From: Streptomyces sp. DG2A-72
GTDB lineage: Bacteria; Actinomycetota; Actinomycetes; Streptomycetales; Streptomycetaceae
Reading direction: 5' to 3'
NCBI RefSeq assembly: GCF_030499575.1
Contig: NZ_JASTLC010000001.1
Span: 1,736,001 to 1,800,000, forward strand
Length of the DNA stretch: 64,000 bases
A model generated the notes under the pieces. That model saw only the letters and a list, made by a program, of their open reading frames with translations, made no database searches and had not been told where the DNA came from. The position numbers and the translations under genes are program-made. This document shows, one piece after another, positions 1 to 8,354 of this stretch; positions within the stretch are counted from its first letter, which is position 1; every line of letters begins with the position of its first letter.

Positions 1-596
1 CCCGGGGTGGCGTCGGGGTCCAGGACGAGGGCGAGCGTACCGTCCGCCTGTCCGGGGCCGAGGTAGGCACGGAGTACGGCGGGCTCGGCGGCCACGGCGG
101 CGCGTACGGCTCCGGTGACGGCGGGGTCGGCGAGCGGATCGGTGGTCGTACGGCCCTCGGCCAGCGCCAGCAGCGCGGGCCTGGTCAGCTCGTACGGCAC
201 AGGACCGGCCAGGTCCAGCACGATGGTGTCCGCCTTCTCGTGCGCCGCGGCCTGCAGTGCCTGGTGCAGAGGTACGGCGACGGGGCGGGCCTCCGGGTCC
301 CAGCGGGCCAGCGAGTCGGTGGAGGTGAAGGCGGGCAGGGCCGTGCGGGTGCCGGCCTTCAGGGTCGGTACGGCCATGTCGCTGGTCTTCTCGCGGCGCA
401 GCCCGTTCTCGTCCTCCTCGACCTCGCCGAGGACGGCCACGACGGGGACGAGGAGCCGGGCGCCCTTCAGTGCCTCGAGCACCGGCTCCACAGCGGTACG
501 GTCCTCGGCCCAGGCGGCGAGCGCCGCGCTCAGCCGGGGGTCGGCGGAGCCGTCGTCGTCGGAGAAGCCGGAGTTGGGAATGTTCTTGTTCGCCAC
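1..596 (-). CDS. SseB-family protein, C-terminus beyond the window
   Basis: Partial gene; about 198 N-terminal codons are visible and the stop lies outside the window. The protein begins MANKNIPNSGFSDDDGSADP and continues with a segment containing VLEALKGARLLVPVVAVLGE and later IVLDLAGPVPYELTRPALLAL, the pattern of actinobacterial SseB-like (enhanced serine sensitivity) proteins. No enzymatic role is established for this family. A GTG at 596 starts the canonical MANKN sequence; a second GTG two codons upstream (602) is possible. It is divergent from the beta-lactamase-like gene with about 150 bp between them. The family call rests on remembered homologues. Confidence 0.75.
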   Translation of the reverse strand, partial: MANKNIPNSGFSDDDGSADPRLSAALAAWAEDRTAVEPVLEALKGARLLVPVVAVLGEVEEDENGLRREKTSDMAVPTLKAGTRTALPAFTSTDSLARWDPEARPVAVPLHQALQAAAHEKADTIVLDLAGPVPYELTRPALLALAEGRTTTDPLADPAVTGAVRAAVAAEPAVLRAYLGPGQADGTLALVLDPDATP

Positions 597-745
597 GGTC
601 ACCGACCCTATCGGGGGGATGCTGCTGCGGTTGTGCGGCCCCGGAAACCCGGCCGTGACCCCTTCAGCGTTTTCTCAGACATCCCTGACACACATCTAAC
701 GTCCGTCTAACAGACAGCACAGCCGACTGCCCGACGATCGCGGCC

Positions 746-1729
746 ATGGAGTCTTCCAGCGCCGCCCCCCGCGCTCCGTCCCGCCGCCGCACGCTGGCGT
801 ACGCCGCCCTCGCCGCGGTCGCGGTCGTGGGCGGTACGGCAGGGGGGACCGTGTACGTGAAGGCGCAGGCGCACTCCGGTGCGGGAGCCGTATCGTCGGT
901 CTCCGGGTCGCCGTCGGTCTCGGCGAGCGAGGAGGCATCGGTGGCATCAGTGGAAGCGGTGGCGCAGCCGGTGGTGGACCAGGACGAGCTGCTGGCCGAG
1001 GCGATGGAGTCGGTGACCGTCGAGGACGGTGCCGAGGTGTCGGTGGCGGTGCTGGACCTGGCGTCCGGCGCGAGCGCCTCGTACGGGGACGGTCTCTTCG
1101 ACACCGCGAGCATCGTCAAGGTGGACATCCTGGCGGCACTGCTGCTCCAGGCACAGGACGCGGGACGTGAGCTGACCGCGGCGGAGAAGTCGTACGCCAC
1201 GGCGATGATCGAGCACAGCGACAACACCTCCGCGTCGGCCCTGTGGCGGACCATCGGGAAGGCGGCCGGGCTCGACGCGGCGAACGAGCGTCTCGGGCTC
1301 ACCGACACCGAGGGCGGCGAGGACATGCTGTGGGGGCTGACGCAGACCACGGCGGCCGATCAACTCGTGCTGCTCCAGCAGGCGTTCGGGGAGGAGGACT
1401 CGGAGCTGACCGAGGCCTCGCGGTCGTACATCCAGAGGCTGATGACGCGGATAGCCGCCGGGCAGCAGTGGGGGGTGTCGGCGGCGGCCCACGGCTCGGC
1501 GTGGGCGCTGAAGAACGGCTGGCTGCCGCGCAGCACCACCGGGCTGTGGGACATCAACAGCATCGGGCGGGTCACCGCCGACGGTCACGGGTGTCTGGTG
1601 GCAGTGCTGTCCGACGGCAACTCGACGCAGGCGAAGGGAATCTCGCTGGTCGAGGCGGCGGCGCGGGCCGCGGTCTCGGTGGTCGGCGATGAGGGGTCGA
1701 CTGCGTCCGCTTCGGCCTCGGTTTCCTGA
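746..1729 (+). CDS. secreted class-A beta-lactamase-fold serine hydrolase
   Basis: 327 aa. An RRR-led hydrophobic segment at residues 15-38 is a signal peptide or anchor, followed by a Ser/Ala/Val-rich linker to about residue 80 and then a beta-lactamase/transpeptidase-like domain. The three serine-hydrolase boxes are recognisable: S122-I-V-K125 (SxxK), S158-D-N160 (SDN) and K256-N-G258 at the KTG position. The last box deviates (N for T/S) and I see no clear omega-loop ExxLN, so beta-lactam hydrolysis is not assured. It probably acts outside the membrane on cell-wall or ester substrates. A dispersed repeat begins just after the stop codon. Confidence 0.8.
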   Translation: MESSSAAPRAPSRRRTLAYAALAAVAVVGGTAGGTVYVKAQAHSGAGAVSSVSGSPSVSASEEASVASVEAVAQPVVDQDELLAEAMESVTVEDGAEVSVAVLDLASGASASYGDGLFDTASIVKVDILAALLLQAQDAGRELTAAEKSYATAMIEHSDNTSASALWRTIGKAAGLDAANERLGLTDTEGGEDMLWGLTQTTAADQLVLLQQAFGEEDSELTEASRSYIQRLMTRIAAGQQWGVSAAAHGSAWALKNGWLPRSTTGLWDINSIGRVTADGHGCLVAVLSDGNSTQAKGISLVEAAARAAVSVVGDEGSTASASASVS

Positions 1730-1750
1730 GCGGGTCGGGCGAAGTCGGCA

Positions 1751-1825
1751 GCGCCCCGAAGGGGCGCGGGGAACTGCACGACCAGCCACGACGGCGCCGC
1801 AGACGAAAGACGGCACATCGCGGCA
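1751..1825 (+). repeat. dispersed repeat, copy 1 (short form)
   Basis: Begins with the inverted pair GCGCCCC-GAA-GGGGCGC and continues with GGGGAACTGC, GACCAGCCACGACGG and a degenerate tail ending CATCGCGG. The same order of blocks recurs at 42855, 47693 and 56601. Here it is intergenic between two convergent genes, where its hairpin could also terminate transcription. This copy is the most diverged in its second half. Confidence 0.8.
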
Positions 1826-1837
1826 CAACGCGGAGCG

Positions 1838-3004
1838 CTACGCGTCGTCGTACCGGCGCCCGCGCCACACCACGACCGCGACGACCAGCAGGACGCCGCC
1901 GAGGCTGCCCGCCAGCGGGGCGGCCCAGCTCGACGTCGTGTCCTCGGCCTCGGCGGCGTCGGGGCCCGAGCCGAAGTACTTGTCGTCGTAGGCCGCCGCG
2001 TGCAGGCGCTTCGGTTCGAGGCGGCCGGCGGCCTTGATGGCGGCGACCGGGTCGACGAGGCCGTAGCCGCGGGAGTCGTCGCGGCCGCTCGCCGGGGCGT
2101 TGCGGGCGGTGTCCTCCAGCAGCTTCTTGATCTGGGCCGGGGTCAGTCCCGGGTGGGCCGCCTTGACGAGGGCGACGGCGCCGGAGACGAAGGCCGCGGC
2201 GGCACTCGTACCCCATCCCTCGTAGTACTTGCGGTCGGGGTCGGCGATGACGATGTCGACGCCGGGGGCGCTGACGGTGGCGTACCAGCGGCGGGTGGAG
2301 AAGGCGGCGCGGGTGCCGTAGCGGTCGACGGCGGTCGCGGCGATCACGCCCGGGTAGGCGGCCGGGTAGGAGATGTGGTCGCCCTTGTCGCCGCCGTTGC
2401 CGGCGGAGGCGACGACGACGGAGCCCTTCTTGAGGGCGTACTGGACGGCTTCGTCCTCGGCGGGTTCGGGATGGGCGGACTTGGAGTCGTCGCCGAGGGA
2501 GAGGTTGATGACGTCGGCTCCGTGGTCGGCGGCCCAGCGGATGCCTTCGGCGAGGGCATTGCCGCGGGTGTTGCGGGCCTTGCCGCGGGCGGAGTCGCCG
2601 TCTTCGAGGATCACGCGGACAGGGAGGATCTTGGCTTCGGGGGCGATGCCCATGACGCCGTCGCCGTTGCCCACGCCATGGCCGTGACCGGCGATGATGC
2701 CGGCCATGGCGGTGCCGTGGCGGGCCCAGGCGCGGTCGCCCCGGTCGGCACCGAAGCCGATCATGTCCTTGCCTTCGAGGACGTTGCCGGTGAGGTCGGG
2801 GTGGTCGGACTCGACGCCGGTGTCCAGGACGGCGACGGTGACGCCCTCGCCCTTCGTGGTCTGCCAGGCCTCGTCGGTGTGCATGGCCTCCAGGGCCCAC
2901 TGCTGGGCGCGTATGCCGTCGGCGTGGGCGGCGGTGGGCGGCACCAGGGCGATGGAGGCGGCGAGCAGGACGCTGACGACGCCGGCGCGGCGGGTTGCGG
3001 TCAT
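1838..3004 (-). CDS. mycosin-like S8 serine protease, membrane-anchored
   Basis: 388 aa subtilase with an N-terminal signal (residues 8-28), catalytic D61 (LDTGV), H96 (RHGTAMAG), oxyanion N203 (SAGNGG) and S267 (GTSAAA). A single C-terminal membrane helix (about 355-377) is followed by a short basic tail. Signal, peptidase and C-terminal anchor make up the architecture of type VII secretion mycosins and related actinobacterial proteases; the active site faces outward. Its ATG overlaps the stop of the upstream Pro-rich membrane protein by 4 bp, so the two are translationally coupled. No EccB/C/D or WxG genes are nearby, so a role in ESX secretion cannot be claimed. Confidence 0.88.
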   Translation of the reverse strand: MTATRRAGVVSVLLAASIALVPPTAAHADGIRAQQWALEAMHTDEAWQTTKGEGVTVAVLDTGVESDHPDLTGNVLEGKDMIGFGADRGDRAWARHGTAMAGIIAGHGHGVGNGDGVMGIAPEAKILPVRVILEDGDSARGKARNTRGNALAEGIRWAADHGADVINLSLGDDSKSAHPEPAEDEAVQYALKKGSVVVASAGNGGDKGDHISYPAAYPGVIAATAVDRYGTRAAFSTRRWYATVSAPGVDIVIADPDRKYYEGWGTSAAAAFVSGAVALVKAAHPGLTPAQIKKLLEDTARNAPASGRDDSRGYGLVDPVAAIKAAGRLEPKRLHAAAYDDKYFGSGPDAAEAEDTTSSWAAPLAGSLGGVLLVVAVVVWRGRRYDDA

Positions 3005-5244
3005 GACGGCTGCTCCGTGGGCGAGTCGACGGTCTTGCGCAGCGCCCGTTCGACGCGGTCGGCGAGGCCCCGCGCCTCCTGGCCCAGGCCTGCCTGGGCG
3101 ACGGCCGTGGTGGCGCCGGATGCCATGGCTTTGGCGGCGGGCTCGGGCTCGTCGACGGTGCGGCCGTCGGCCCAGCCGGAGACGGCGTAGACGACGACCG
3201 GGGCGTCGGTGAGGACGGAGACGGTCCACGAGGCGCGCTGCTCGCTGCCGAACCCTGCGGCGACGGTGTCCTTCGCGGCGTACGGGCGGGGCATCAGGTC
3301 GGTACGGCTGTCCAGGCTCTCGTTCTTGAACCGGGTACGCAGGGCGGCCATGGCGGCAGAGTCGCCCTTGGTGAAGAGCAGACCGACGGTGGTGACATAG
3401 CTCTGGGTCGCGTCCGTGTAGGTGGCGCGCAGCAGGCGCTGGCAGCCAACGGGGGCGAGGGCCTTGCGCAGCAGCGGGTCGAAGGCGTCCGCGCAGCCGC
3501 TGTCCGGGGCGACGGCGACGCGGGTCCAGGTACGGTCGGCGCCGCCGGGTCCGGCGCCCTGGCCTTCGACGCTGGGCGGGAAGAGCTGATCGACCGGCAC
3601 GCTGTGCCACAGGCTCCCGGCCGCGGCGAACGCGCCGCTCGTGCCGCCCTCGCCTCCGTCGGGGAGGAGCCAACTCCCGGTCACCGCACCGCCGATCAGC
3701 CCGAGCCCGAGCACGAGGCAGGCTGCCGCCACGACGGTACGATTCCGCACCCGGCCCCCCAGCGGACGCGGACGCGCCCGGTCGTCATATCCCTCGGGCT
3801 CCCCCAACGACACGAACGGCCCTGCCGTCCCGCCCGGCGTCATGGGCGCGCTCCAGGAGAACGCGGGGTCGGGCGAGAAGGGCCGCCCAGCCGCCGGCGG
3901 CGAGTCGGGCCGCGGAGGCACACCACTCCGGCCGGACTCCCCAGAGGGCGCCGGATCCGCCGGGACCGGGCGCAGACGCGTGGTCCTCTCGGAAACGGTC
4001 TCGGCAGGTATCGGGGGCGCCACCGGACGCCGCGAGGTCTCAGCAGGCACCGCCGGCACGTCGGGACGCCGCGGGGTCTCGGGGGGCAGTGGTTGGGCGA
4101 CCGGTCGCCGCGGGGGCTCGGCGGGGGCGGCGGCCGGATGACGCGGGGGCTGGGCCGGAGCCGCGGGTACACCCGGGCGCTGCGGGGGTTGGGCGGGAGC
4201 CGCGGGTACACCCGGGCGCCGCGGCGTCTCGGCCGGAGCCACGGATGCACCCGGGCGCTGCGGGGGTTGGGCGGGAGCCGCGGGTACACCCGGGCGCCGC
4301 GGCGTCTCGGCAGGCAACGGTTGCGCGGCGGGTCGCGTCAGCGCCTCGGCGGGCGCGGGGGGTACGGCGGCCGAGCGACGCGGGGGCTGGGCCGGAGCCG
4401 CGGGTACGCCCGGTCGGTGCGGGGGCTCGGCGGGAGCCACAGGTACGCCCGGTCGGTGCGCCGGCTCGGCCGGAGCCGCGGGTACGCCCGGTCGGTGCGG
4501 GGGCTCGGCGGGAGCCACAGGTACGCCCGGTCGCCGCGGCGTCTCGGCAGGCGCCGCAGATCCACTCGGACGGTGCGGGGGCTCGGCGTTCGGTGCCGGT
4601 ACGGCCGGATGGCTCGGCGGTTGCTGTGCCGGCCGTGGCGGTGCGGCGGTGTCGGTGCCTGTCGGGCGGGCGGCAGTCTCCGTGCCTGTCGGGTGGGTGG
4701 TGGGTGGTGGGGTGTCCGGGAAGCGGGCGGAGGCCTTCGGTGGGGGCGGTGGAGCGGTGGGGGCGGTGTCCTGGGGGGACGGGCCGCGCAGGTCGGTGAG
4801 GTGGGGCTGAGTGCCGGAGGGGGCGGATGCGCCGCGTCCGTGCGTTGCGCCGTGCGCCGACGTGCCGGTGGCGTCCGGCCGGGAACTCCCGCCTTGCGAC
4901 GGCACGTCGGGCATCGGGGCGCCGCTCGATGACGCATCCGGACCCGTCCCGCGTGTCACCGTCCGGCTTTCATTCCGCACCGGGATCTCCGCCGTGCCCC
5001 GCGTCGCTGCCTCACCGTCACGCCGAAGCGGCATCTCCGCCGCACCCCGCGGCGGCGCCTGACCGGCACCACCCCGTCCCGGTGCCGCCGCCGTGCCGTT
5101 CACCGACGCCTCTGCGGACGTACCGTTCACCGGCTGCTCGGTGGATGACTGCCCGCCGGTCCCCGGCTGGTCGTAATCCGCCGGAACCGTGGGCGGCTGA
5201 GGTGGGCGTGGGGGTACGGAGGCGCGCCTCGCTTCCGTGCTCAT
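3001..5244 (-). CDS. Pro-rich repeat membrane protein coupled to the mycosin-like protease
   Basis: 747 aa. Residues 1 to about 490 are an extreme Pro/Ala/Arg-rich, low-complexity cytoplasmic region dominated by variants of a 14-residue unit of the type APAEPPHRPGVPAA. A membrane helix follows (VVAAACLVLGLGLIGGAV, roughly 505-525). The extracellular C-terminal domain of about 210 aa has two cysteines (GCADAF and VGCQRL) and no family I recognise. The topology (long disordered tail inside, globular domain outside) and the 4-bp overlap with the protease suggest a partner or substrate. Function unknown. Repeat copy number may vary between strains. Confidence 0.8.
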   Translation of the reverse strand: MSTEARRASVPPRPPQPPTVPADYDQPGTGGQSSTEQPVNGTSAEASVNGTAAAPGRGGAGQAPPRGAAEMPLRRDGEAATRGTAEIPVRNESRTVTRGTGPDASSSGAPMPDVPSQGGSSRPDATGTSAHGATHGRGASAPSGTQPHLTDLRGPSPQDTAPTAPPPPPKASARFPDTPPPTTHPTGTETAARPTGTDTAAPPRPAQQPPSHPAVPAPNAEPPHRPSGSAAPAETPRRPGVPVAPAEPPHRPGVPAAPAEPAHRPGVPVAPAEPPHRPGVPAAPAQPPRRSAAVPPAPAEALTRPAAQPLPAETPRRPGVPAAPAQPPQRPGASVAPAETPRRPGVPAAPAQPPQRPGVPAAPAQPPRHPAAAPAEPPRRPVAQPLPPETPRRPDVPAVPAETSRRPVAPPIPAETVSERTTRLRPVPADPAPSGESGRSGVPPRPDSPPAAGRPFSPDPAFSWSAPMTPGGTAGPFVSLGEPEGYDDRARPRPLGGRVRNRTVVAAACLVLGLGLIGGAVTGSWLLPDGGEGGTSGAFAAAGSLWHSVPVDQLFPPSVEGQGAGPGGADRTWTRVAVAPDSGCADAFDPLLRKALAPVGCQRLLRATYTDATQSYVTTVGLLFTKGDSAAMAALRTRFKNESLDSRTDLMPRPYAAKDTVAAGFGSEQRASWTVSVLTDAPVVVYAVSGWADGRTVDEPEPAAKAMASGATTAVAQAGLGQEARGLADRVERALRKTVDSPTEQPS
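4130..4600. repeat. in-frame tandem 42-bp-type repeats coding the Pro-rich tail
   Basis: Within the gene at 3001-5244, blocks such as GGAGCCGCGGGTACACCCGG and CTCGGCCGGAGCC recur at about 42-nt steps, coding units of about 14 residues. Several neighbouring units are near-identical at nucleotide level (for example around 4150-4310 and 4385-4530), indicating recent duplication or recombination. This is a coding minisatellite and not a CRISPR array: there are no unique spacers and the reading frame is kept throughout. Confidence 0.7.
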
Positions 5245-5416
5245 GCACCCCCCGTTTCCTCGTGCCCGGGCCTTGCGCGGGCCGGAGTCGTTCCTGCGTG
5301 CGTGCGCGCAACTCTACGGGTTGCCCCCGGTCGAACGGGAACCGGTCCACAACGCCGGGGCATCTGCCCGGAACGTCCCCCTACCCTGCGGTAATCCAGT
5401 CTGGCAGGCTTCGTTC

Positions 5417-6619
5417 ATGACTGCGCGCGCCGCCGACCGGGCCCGTTACGACCGGGCCACCGCCCATCTCGACGCCCCCCTCGCGATCGTGGACCTGGAT
5501 GCCTTCGACGCCAACGCGGAGGATCTGATCCGCCGGGCGGGCGGAAAGCCGGTCCGGGTCGCCAGCAAGTCCGTACGCTGCCGGACCCTGCTCGAACGCG
5601 CCCTCGCCAAGGACGGCTTCGCGGGCATCATGTCCTTCACCCTCGCCGAGTCCCTGTGGCTGGCGCGGTCGGGCTTCGACGACATCCTGCTGGCCTACCC
5701 GTCGGCGGACCGCGCCGGATTCGCCGAGCTGGCCGGTGATCCCAAGCTGGCCTCCGCGGTGACCGTGATGGTCGACGACCCGGCGCAGCTCGCGCTCATC
5801 GACGCCTCCCGCGACGGCGGGCGTGAAGTGGTGCGGGTGTGCCTGGAGTTGGACACGTCCCTGAAGCTGCTCGGCGGGCGCGTGCGGGTCGGGGCGCGGC
5901 GGTCTCCGCTGCACTCCCCCGCCCAAGTCGCCGACATGGCCCGTACGGTGGCCCGCCGTCCCGGCTTCAAGCTCGTGGGGATCATGGCCTACGAGGGGCA
6001 CATCGCCGGCGTCGGTGACGCGATCGCGGGCCGGCCGCTGCGCTCGCGTGCCGTCCGGCTGATGCAGGCCGCCGCCCGCCGGGAACTCGCCGAGCGGCGG
6101 GCCGAGGTGGTGCGGGCGGTGCGGGCCGTGGTGCCCGACCTGGAGTACGTCAACGGCGGCGGGACCGGCAGTGTGCAGCACACCGCCGCCGAGGACGCCG
6201 TCACGGAGATCGCGGCCGGGTCGGGACTGTATGTGCCGCGGCTGTTCGACAACTACACCTCGTTCAGCGGACGTCCGGCCGCGCTGTTCGCCCAGCCCGT
6301 GGTGCGCCGGCCCGGCGTCGGGGTCGTGACCGTCCTCGGCGGCGGCTATCCGGCGTCCGGTGCGGCCGGGCTCGATCGGCTGCCCGTGCCGTATCTGCCG
6401 GAGGGGCTGCGCTACGACCCGCAGGAGGGGCCCGGCGAGGTGCAGACGCCGCTGCTCGGGCCGCCCGCCGACGATCTGCTGATCGGCGACAAGGTGTGGT
6501 TCCGGCATGCCAAGGCCGGTGAGCTGTGCGAACGGTTCGACGCGCTGCAGCTGATCGAGGGCGACGCGGTGACGGCGACCGTACCGACGTATCGCGGCGA
6601 GGGTCTGACGTTCCTGTAG
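5417..6619 (+). CDS. PLP-dependent amino-acid deaminase/aldolase (alanine-racemase-like fold)
   Basis: 400 aa. The N-terminal alanine-racemase-type barrel carries the PLP-lysine context GKPVRVASKSVRC near residue 50 and a glycine-rich phosphate-binding stretch YVNGGGTGSV. The C-terminal part has the D-threonine-aldolase/D-serine-dehydratase-like segment ending DALQLIEGDAVTATVPTY. The family uses PLP for deamination or retro-aldol cleavage of amino acids; the substrate is not deducible. The ATG at 5417 is chosen because homology begins there. Its end is 4 bp from the convergent DUF2510 gene. Confidence 0.75.
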   Translation: MTARAADRARYDRATAHLDAPLAIVDLDAFDANAEDLIRRAGGKPVRVASKSVRCRTLLERALAKDGFAGIMSFTLAESLWLARSGFDDILLAYPSADRAGFAELAGDPKLASAVTVMVDDPAQLALIDASRDGGREVVRVCLELDTSLKLLGGRVRVGARRSPLHSPAQVADMARTVARRPGFKLVGIMAYEGHIAGVGDAIAGRPLRSRAVRLMQAAARRELAERRAEVVRAVRAVVPDLEYVNGGGTGSVQHTAAEDAVTEIAAGSGLYVPRLFDNYTSFSGRPAALFAQPVVRRPGVGVVTVLGGGYPASGAAGLDRLPVPYLPEGLRYDPQEGPGEVQTPLLGPPADDLLIGDKVWFRHAKAGELCERFDALQLIEGDAVTATVPTYRGEGLTFL

Positions 6620-6623
6620 CGCG

Positions 6624-7547
6624 TCAGTCCGTCGGGCCGATGCTGCTGCCCACGCCTCCGCCGCCGTCCTCGTCGCCGGTCACCTTGATTCCCTCGGTGA
6701 TCCGGTCCATGTCGGACAGCGGCGGCCCGTCCGCGCCCGCGTCGAACACATAGCGGACGATGACCCGGGACTCCGTGCCGACGCCGGACGGGAAGGCCAG
6801 CGACTGGACGTAACCGCCGGGGCCGTTGGCCGTGCTGACCTGCCAGCGCACGTAGTACCCGGCGCGTCCCGCCACGGCGACCTGTCCGGACCCGACGAGC
6901 TTGTGGGACTCGATGCCGCCGAAGGGGTGCCGTCCGATGCGGTCGCGGTCGTAGGCGTCACCGGCCGCATCCGGGATGTCCGCCTTGGCCAGGGCCTCGG
7001 GGGACTTCTCGTCGGTGCCGGTGACCGTGCGGGAGATGACGAGGCCGTGGCGGCAGACTCCGGCGTCGGCCGGGCAGTCGTAGGTGCCGTCGGTGGTCAT
7101 CAGGACGTCGGGCTCGGCGACGTACTGGGGGCGGGCCCAGCCGTCGATCAACGGCAGGGTGATGCCGTTGAGTTGGTCGACGACCACGGCGGGGTCGTCG
7201 GCGGACGGCTCGCTCGTGGACGGAGACGGAGTCTCGCTGGTCGGTGCCTCGGCGGTGGGCGTCGCGATCGTCGGGTCGGCGATCGGGTCCGGGCCACCGC
7301 CGCGGTCGTCCCGGCCGAGGACGACCGCGCCGGTGACGATCGCGACGACGAGGACGACGGCCGCGCTGGTGACGGCGATGGCCTTGGCGCGTCCGGAGGC
7401 CCCGCCGGCGGACGGCGGGGCCTGCGTCGGCGGCGCGGGGATCTCGGGCGTGCGCCGGTGCTCGGTCCAGGCCGTTCCGTCCCACCAGCGCTCCAGGTGC
7501 GGGGCGGAGGGGTCCCGGTACCAGCCGGGCGGGGGCGTCATGCTCAT
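6624..7547 (-). CDS. DUF2510 domain membrane protein
   Basis: 307 aa. The N-terminus carries the DUF2510 signature PPPGWYRDP then WWDGTAWTEH, a Pro-rich stretch, one membrane helix (AIAVTSAAVVLVVAIVTGAV, about 55-75), a Thr/Pro/Ser-rich linker and an extracellular domain of about 190 aa with two cysteines in DGTYDCPADAGVC, consistent with a disulfide. The domain is common in actinobacteria and its function is unknown. An internal ATG two codons downstream is an alternative start. Confidence 0.8.
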   Translation of the reverse strand: MSMTPPPGWYRDPSAPHLERWWDGTAWTEHRRTPEIPAPPTQAPPSAGGASGRAKAIAVTSAAVVLVVAIVTGAVVLGRDDRGGGPDPIADPTIATPTAEAPTSETPSPSTSEPSADDPAVVVDQLNGITLPLIDGWARPQYVAEPDVLMTTDGTYDCPADAGVCRHGLVISRTVTGTDEKSPEALAKADIPDAAGDAYDRDRIGRHPFGGIESHKLVGSGQVAVAGRAGYYVRWQVSTANGPGGYVQSLAFPSGVGTESRVIVRYVFDAGADGPPLSDMDRITEGIKVTGDEDGGGGVGSSIGPTD

Positions 7548-7571
7548 ATCCCCGCACTGTAGGGCGAAGGC

Positions 7572-8354
7572 CTACAGGGGCGTGACGTACGCCCCCGAGA
7601 TTCCGCCGTCGACGAGGAAGTCGGTGGCGTTCACGAAGGAGGAGTCGTCGCTGGCCAGGAAGGCGACCGCGGCGGCGATCTCCTCGGCCTCGGCGAACCG
7701 GCCGAGGGGGATGTGGACGAGCCGGCGTGCCGCCCGCTCCGGGTCCTTGGCGAACAGCTCCTGCAGAAGCGGGGTGTTGACCGGTCCGGGGCAGAGCGCG
7801 TTGACGCGGATGCCCTCGCGGGCGAACTGCACGCCGAGTTCGCGGGACATGGCCAGGACGCCACCCTTGGACGCCGTGTACGAGATCTGCGACGTGGCCG
7901 CGCCCATCCGGGCCACGAAGGACGCCGTGTTGATGATCGAACCCTTGCCCTGGCGCCGCATGTAGGGGATCGCGGCCTTGCAACACAGGTAGACGGAGGT
8001 GAGGTTGACCTCCTGGACGCGCTTCCAGGCCTCCAGGCCGGTCTCCAGGATGGAGTCGTCGTCGGGCGGCGAGATACCCGCGTTGTTGAAGGCGATGTCG
8101 ACACTGCCGTAGGTGTCGTACGCCGTCTTGAACAGCGCCTCGACCTGCTCGGCGTCGGTGACGTCGACCTTCACGAAGAGCCCGCCGACCTCTTCGGCAG
8201 CCGCCTTGCCGCGCTGTTCGTCCACGTCGCCGCAGACGACATGCGCGCCCTCGGAGGCGAGCCGGCGGGCGGTGGCGAGGCCGATGCCGCTGCCGGCTCC
8301 GGTGATGACGGCGGTGCGGCCGACGAGACGCCTGCAAATGTTTTCTGCGGTCAC
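7572..8354 (-). CDS. short-chain dehydrogenase/reductase of the amine-catabolic operon
   Basis: 260 aa classical SDR: nucleotide-binding GAGSGIG at residues 19-25, NNAG, and catalytic YTASK, with an intact Rossmann core to the C-terminus. It is annotated in relatives as a 3-oxoacyl-ACP-reductase-like enzyme, but the GTG start overlaps the aldehyde dehydrogenase stop by 4 bp. The operon context (glutamine-synthetase-like ligase, aldehyde dehydrogenase, SDR) points to oxidation of an alcohol or amine-derived intermediate rather than fatty-acid synthesis. Substrate unknown. Confidence 0.85.
   Translation of the reverse strand: MTAENICRRLVGRTAVITGAGSGIGLATARRLASEGAHVVCGDVDEQRGKAAAEEVGGLFVKVDVTDAEQVEALFKTAYDTYGSVDIAFNNAGISPPDDDSILETGLEAWKRVQEVNLTSVYLCCKAAIPYMRRQGKGSIINTASFVARMGAATSQISYTASKGGVLAMSRELGVQFAREGIRVNALCPGPVNTPLLQELFAKDPERAARRLVHIPLGRFAEAEEIAAAVAFLASDDSSFVNATDFLVDGGISGAYVTPL

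Noticed and set aside
4130..4600. Possible CRISPR array because of regular 42-bp units
   Set aside because: Units are contiguous, differ by codon-preserving changes and encode a Pro-rich repeat; there are no spacers of unique sequence and no cas genes.
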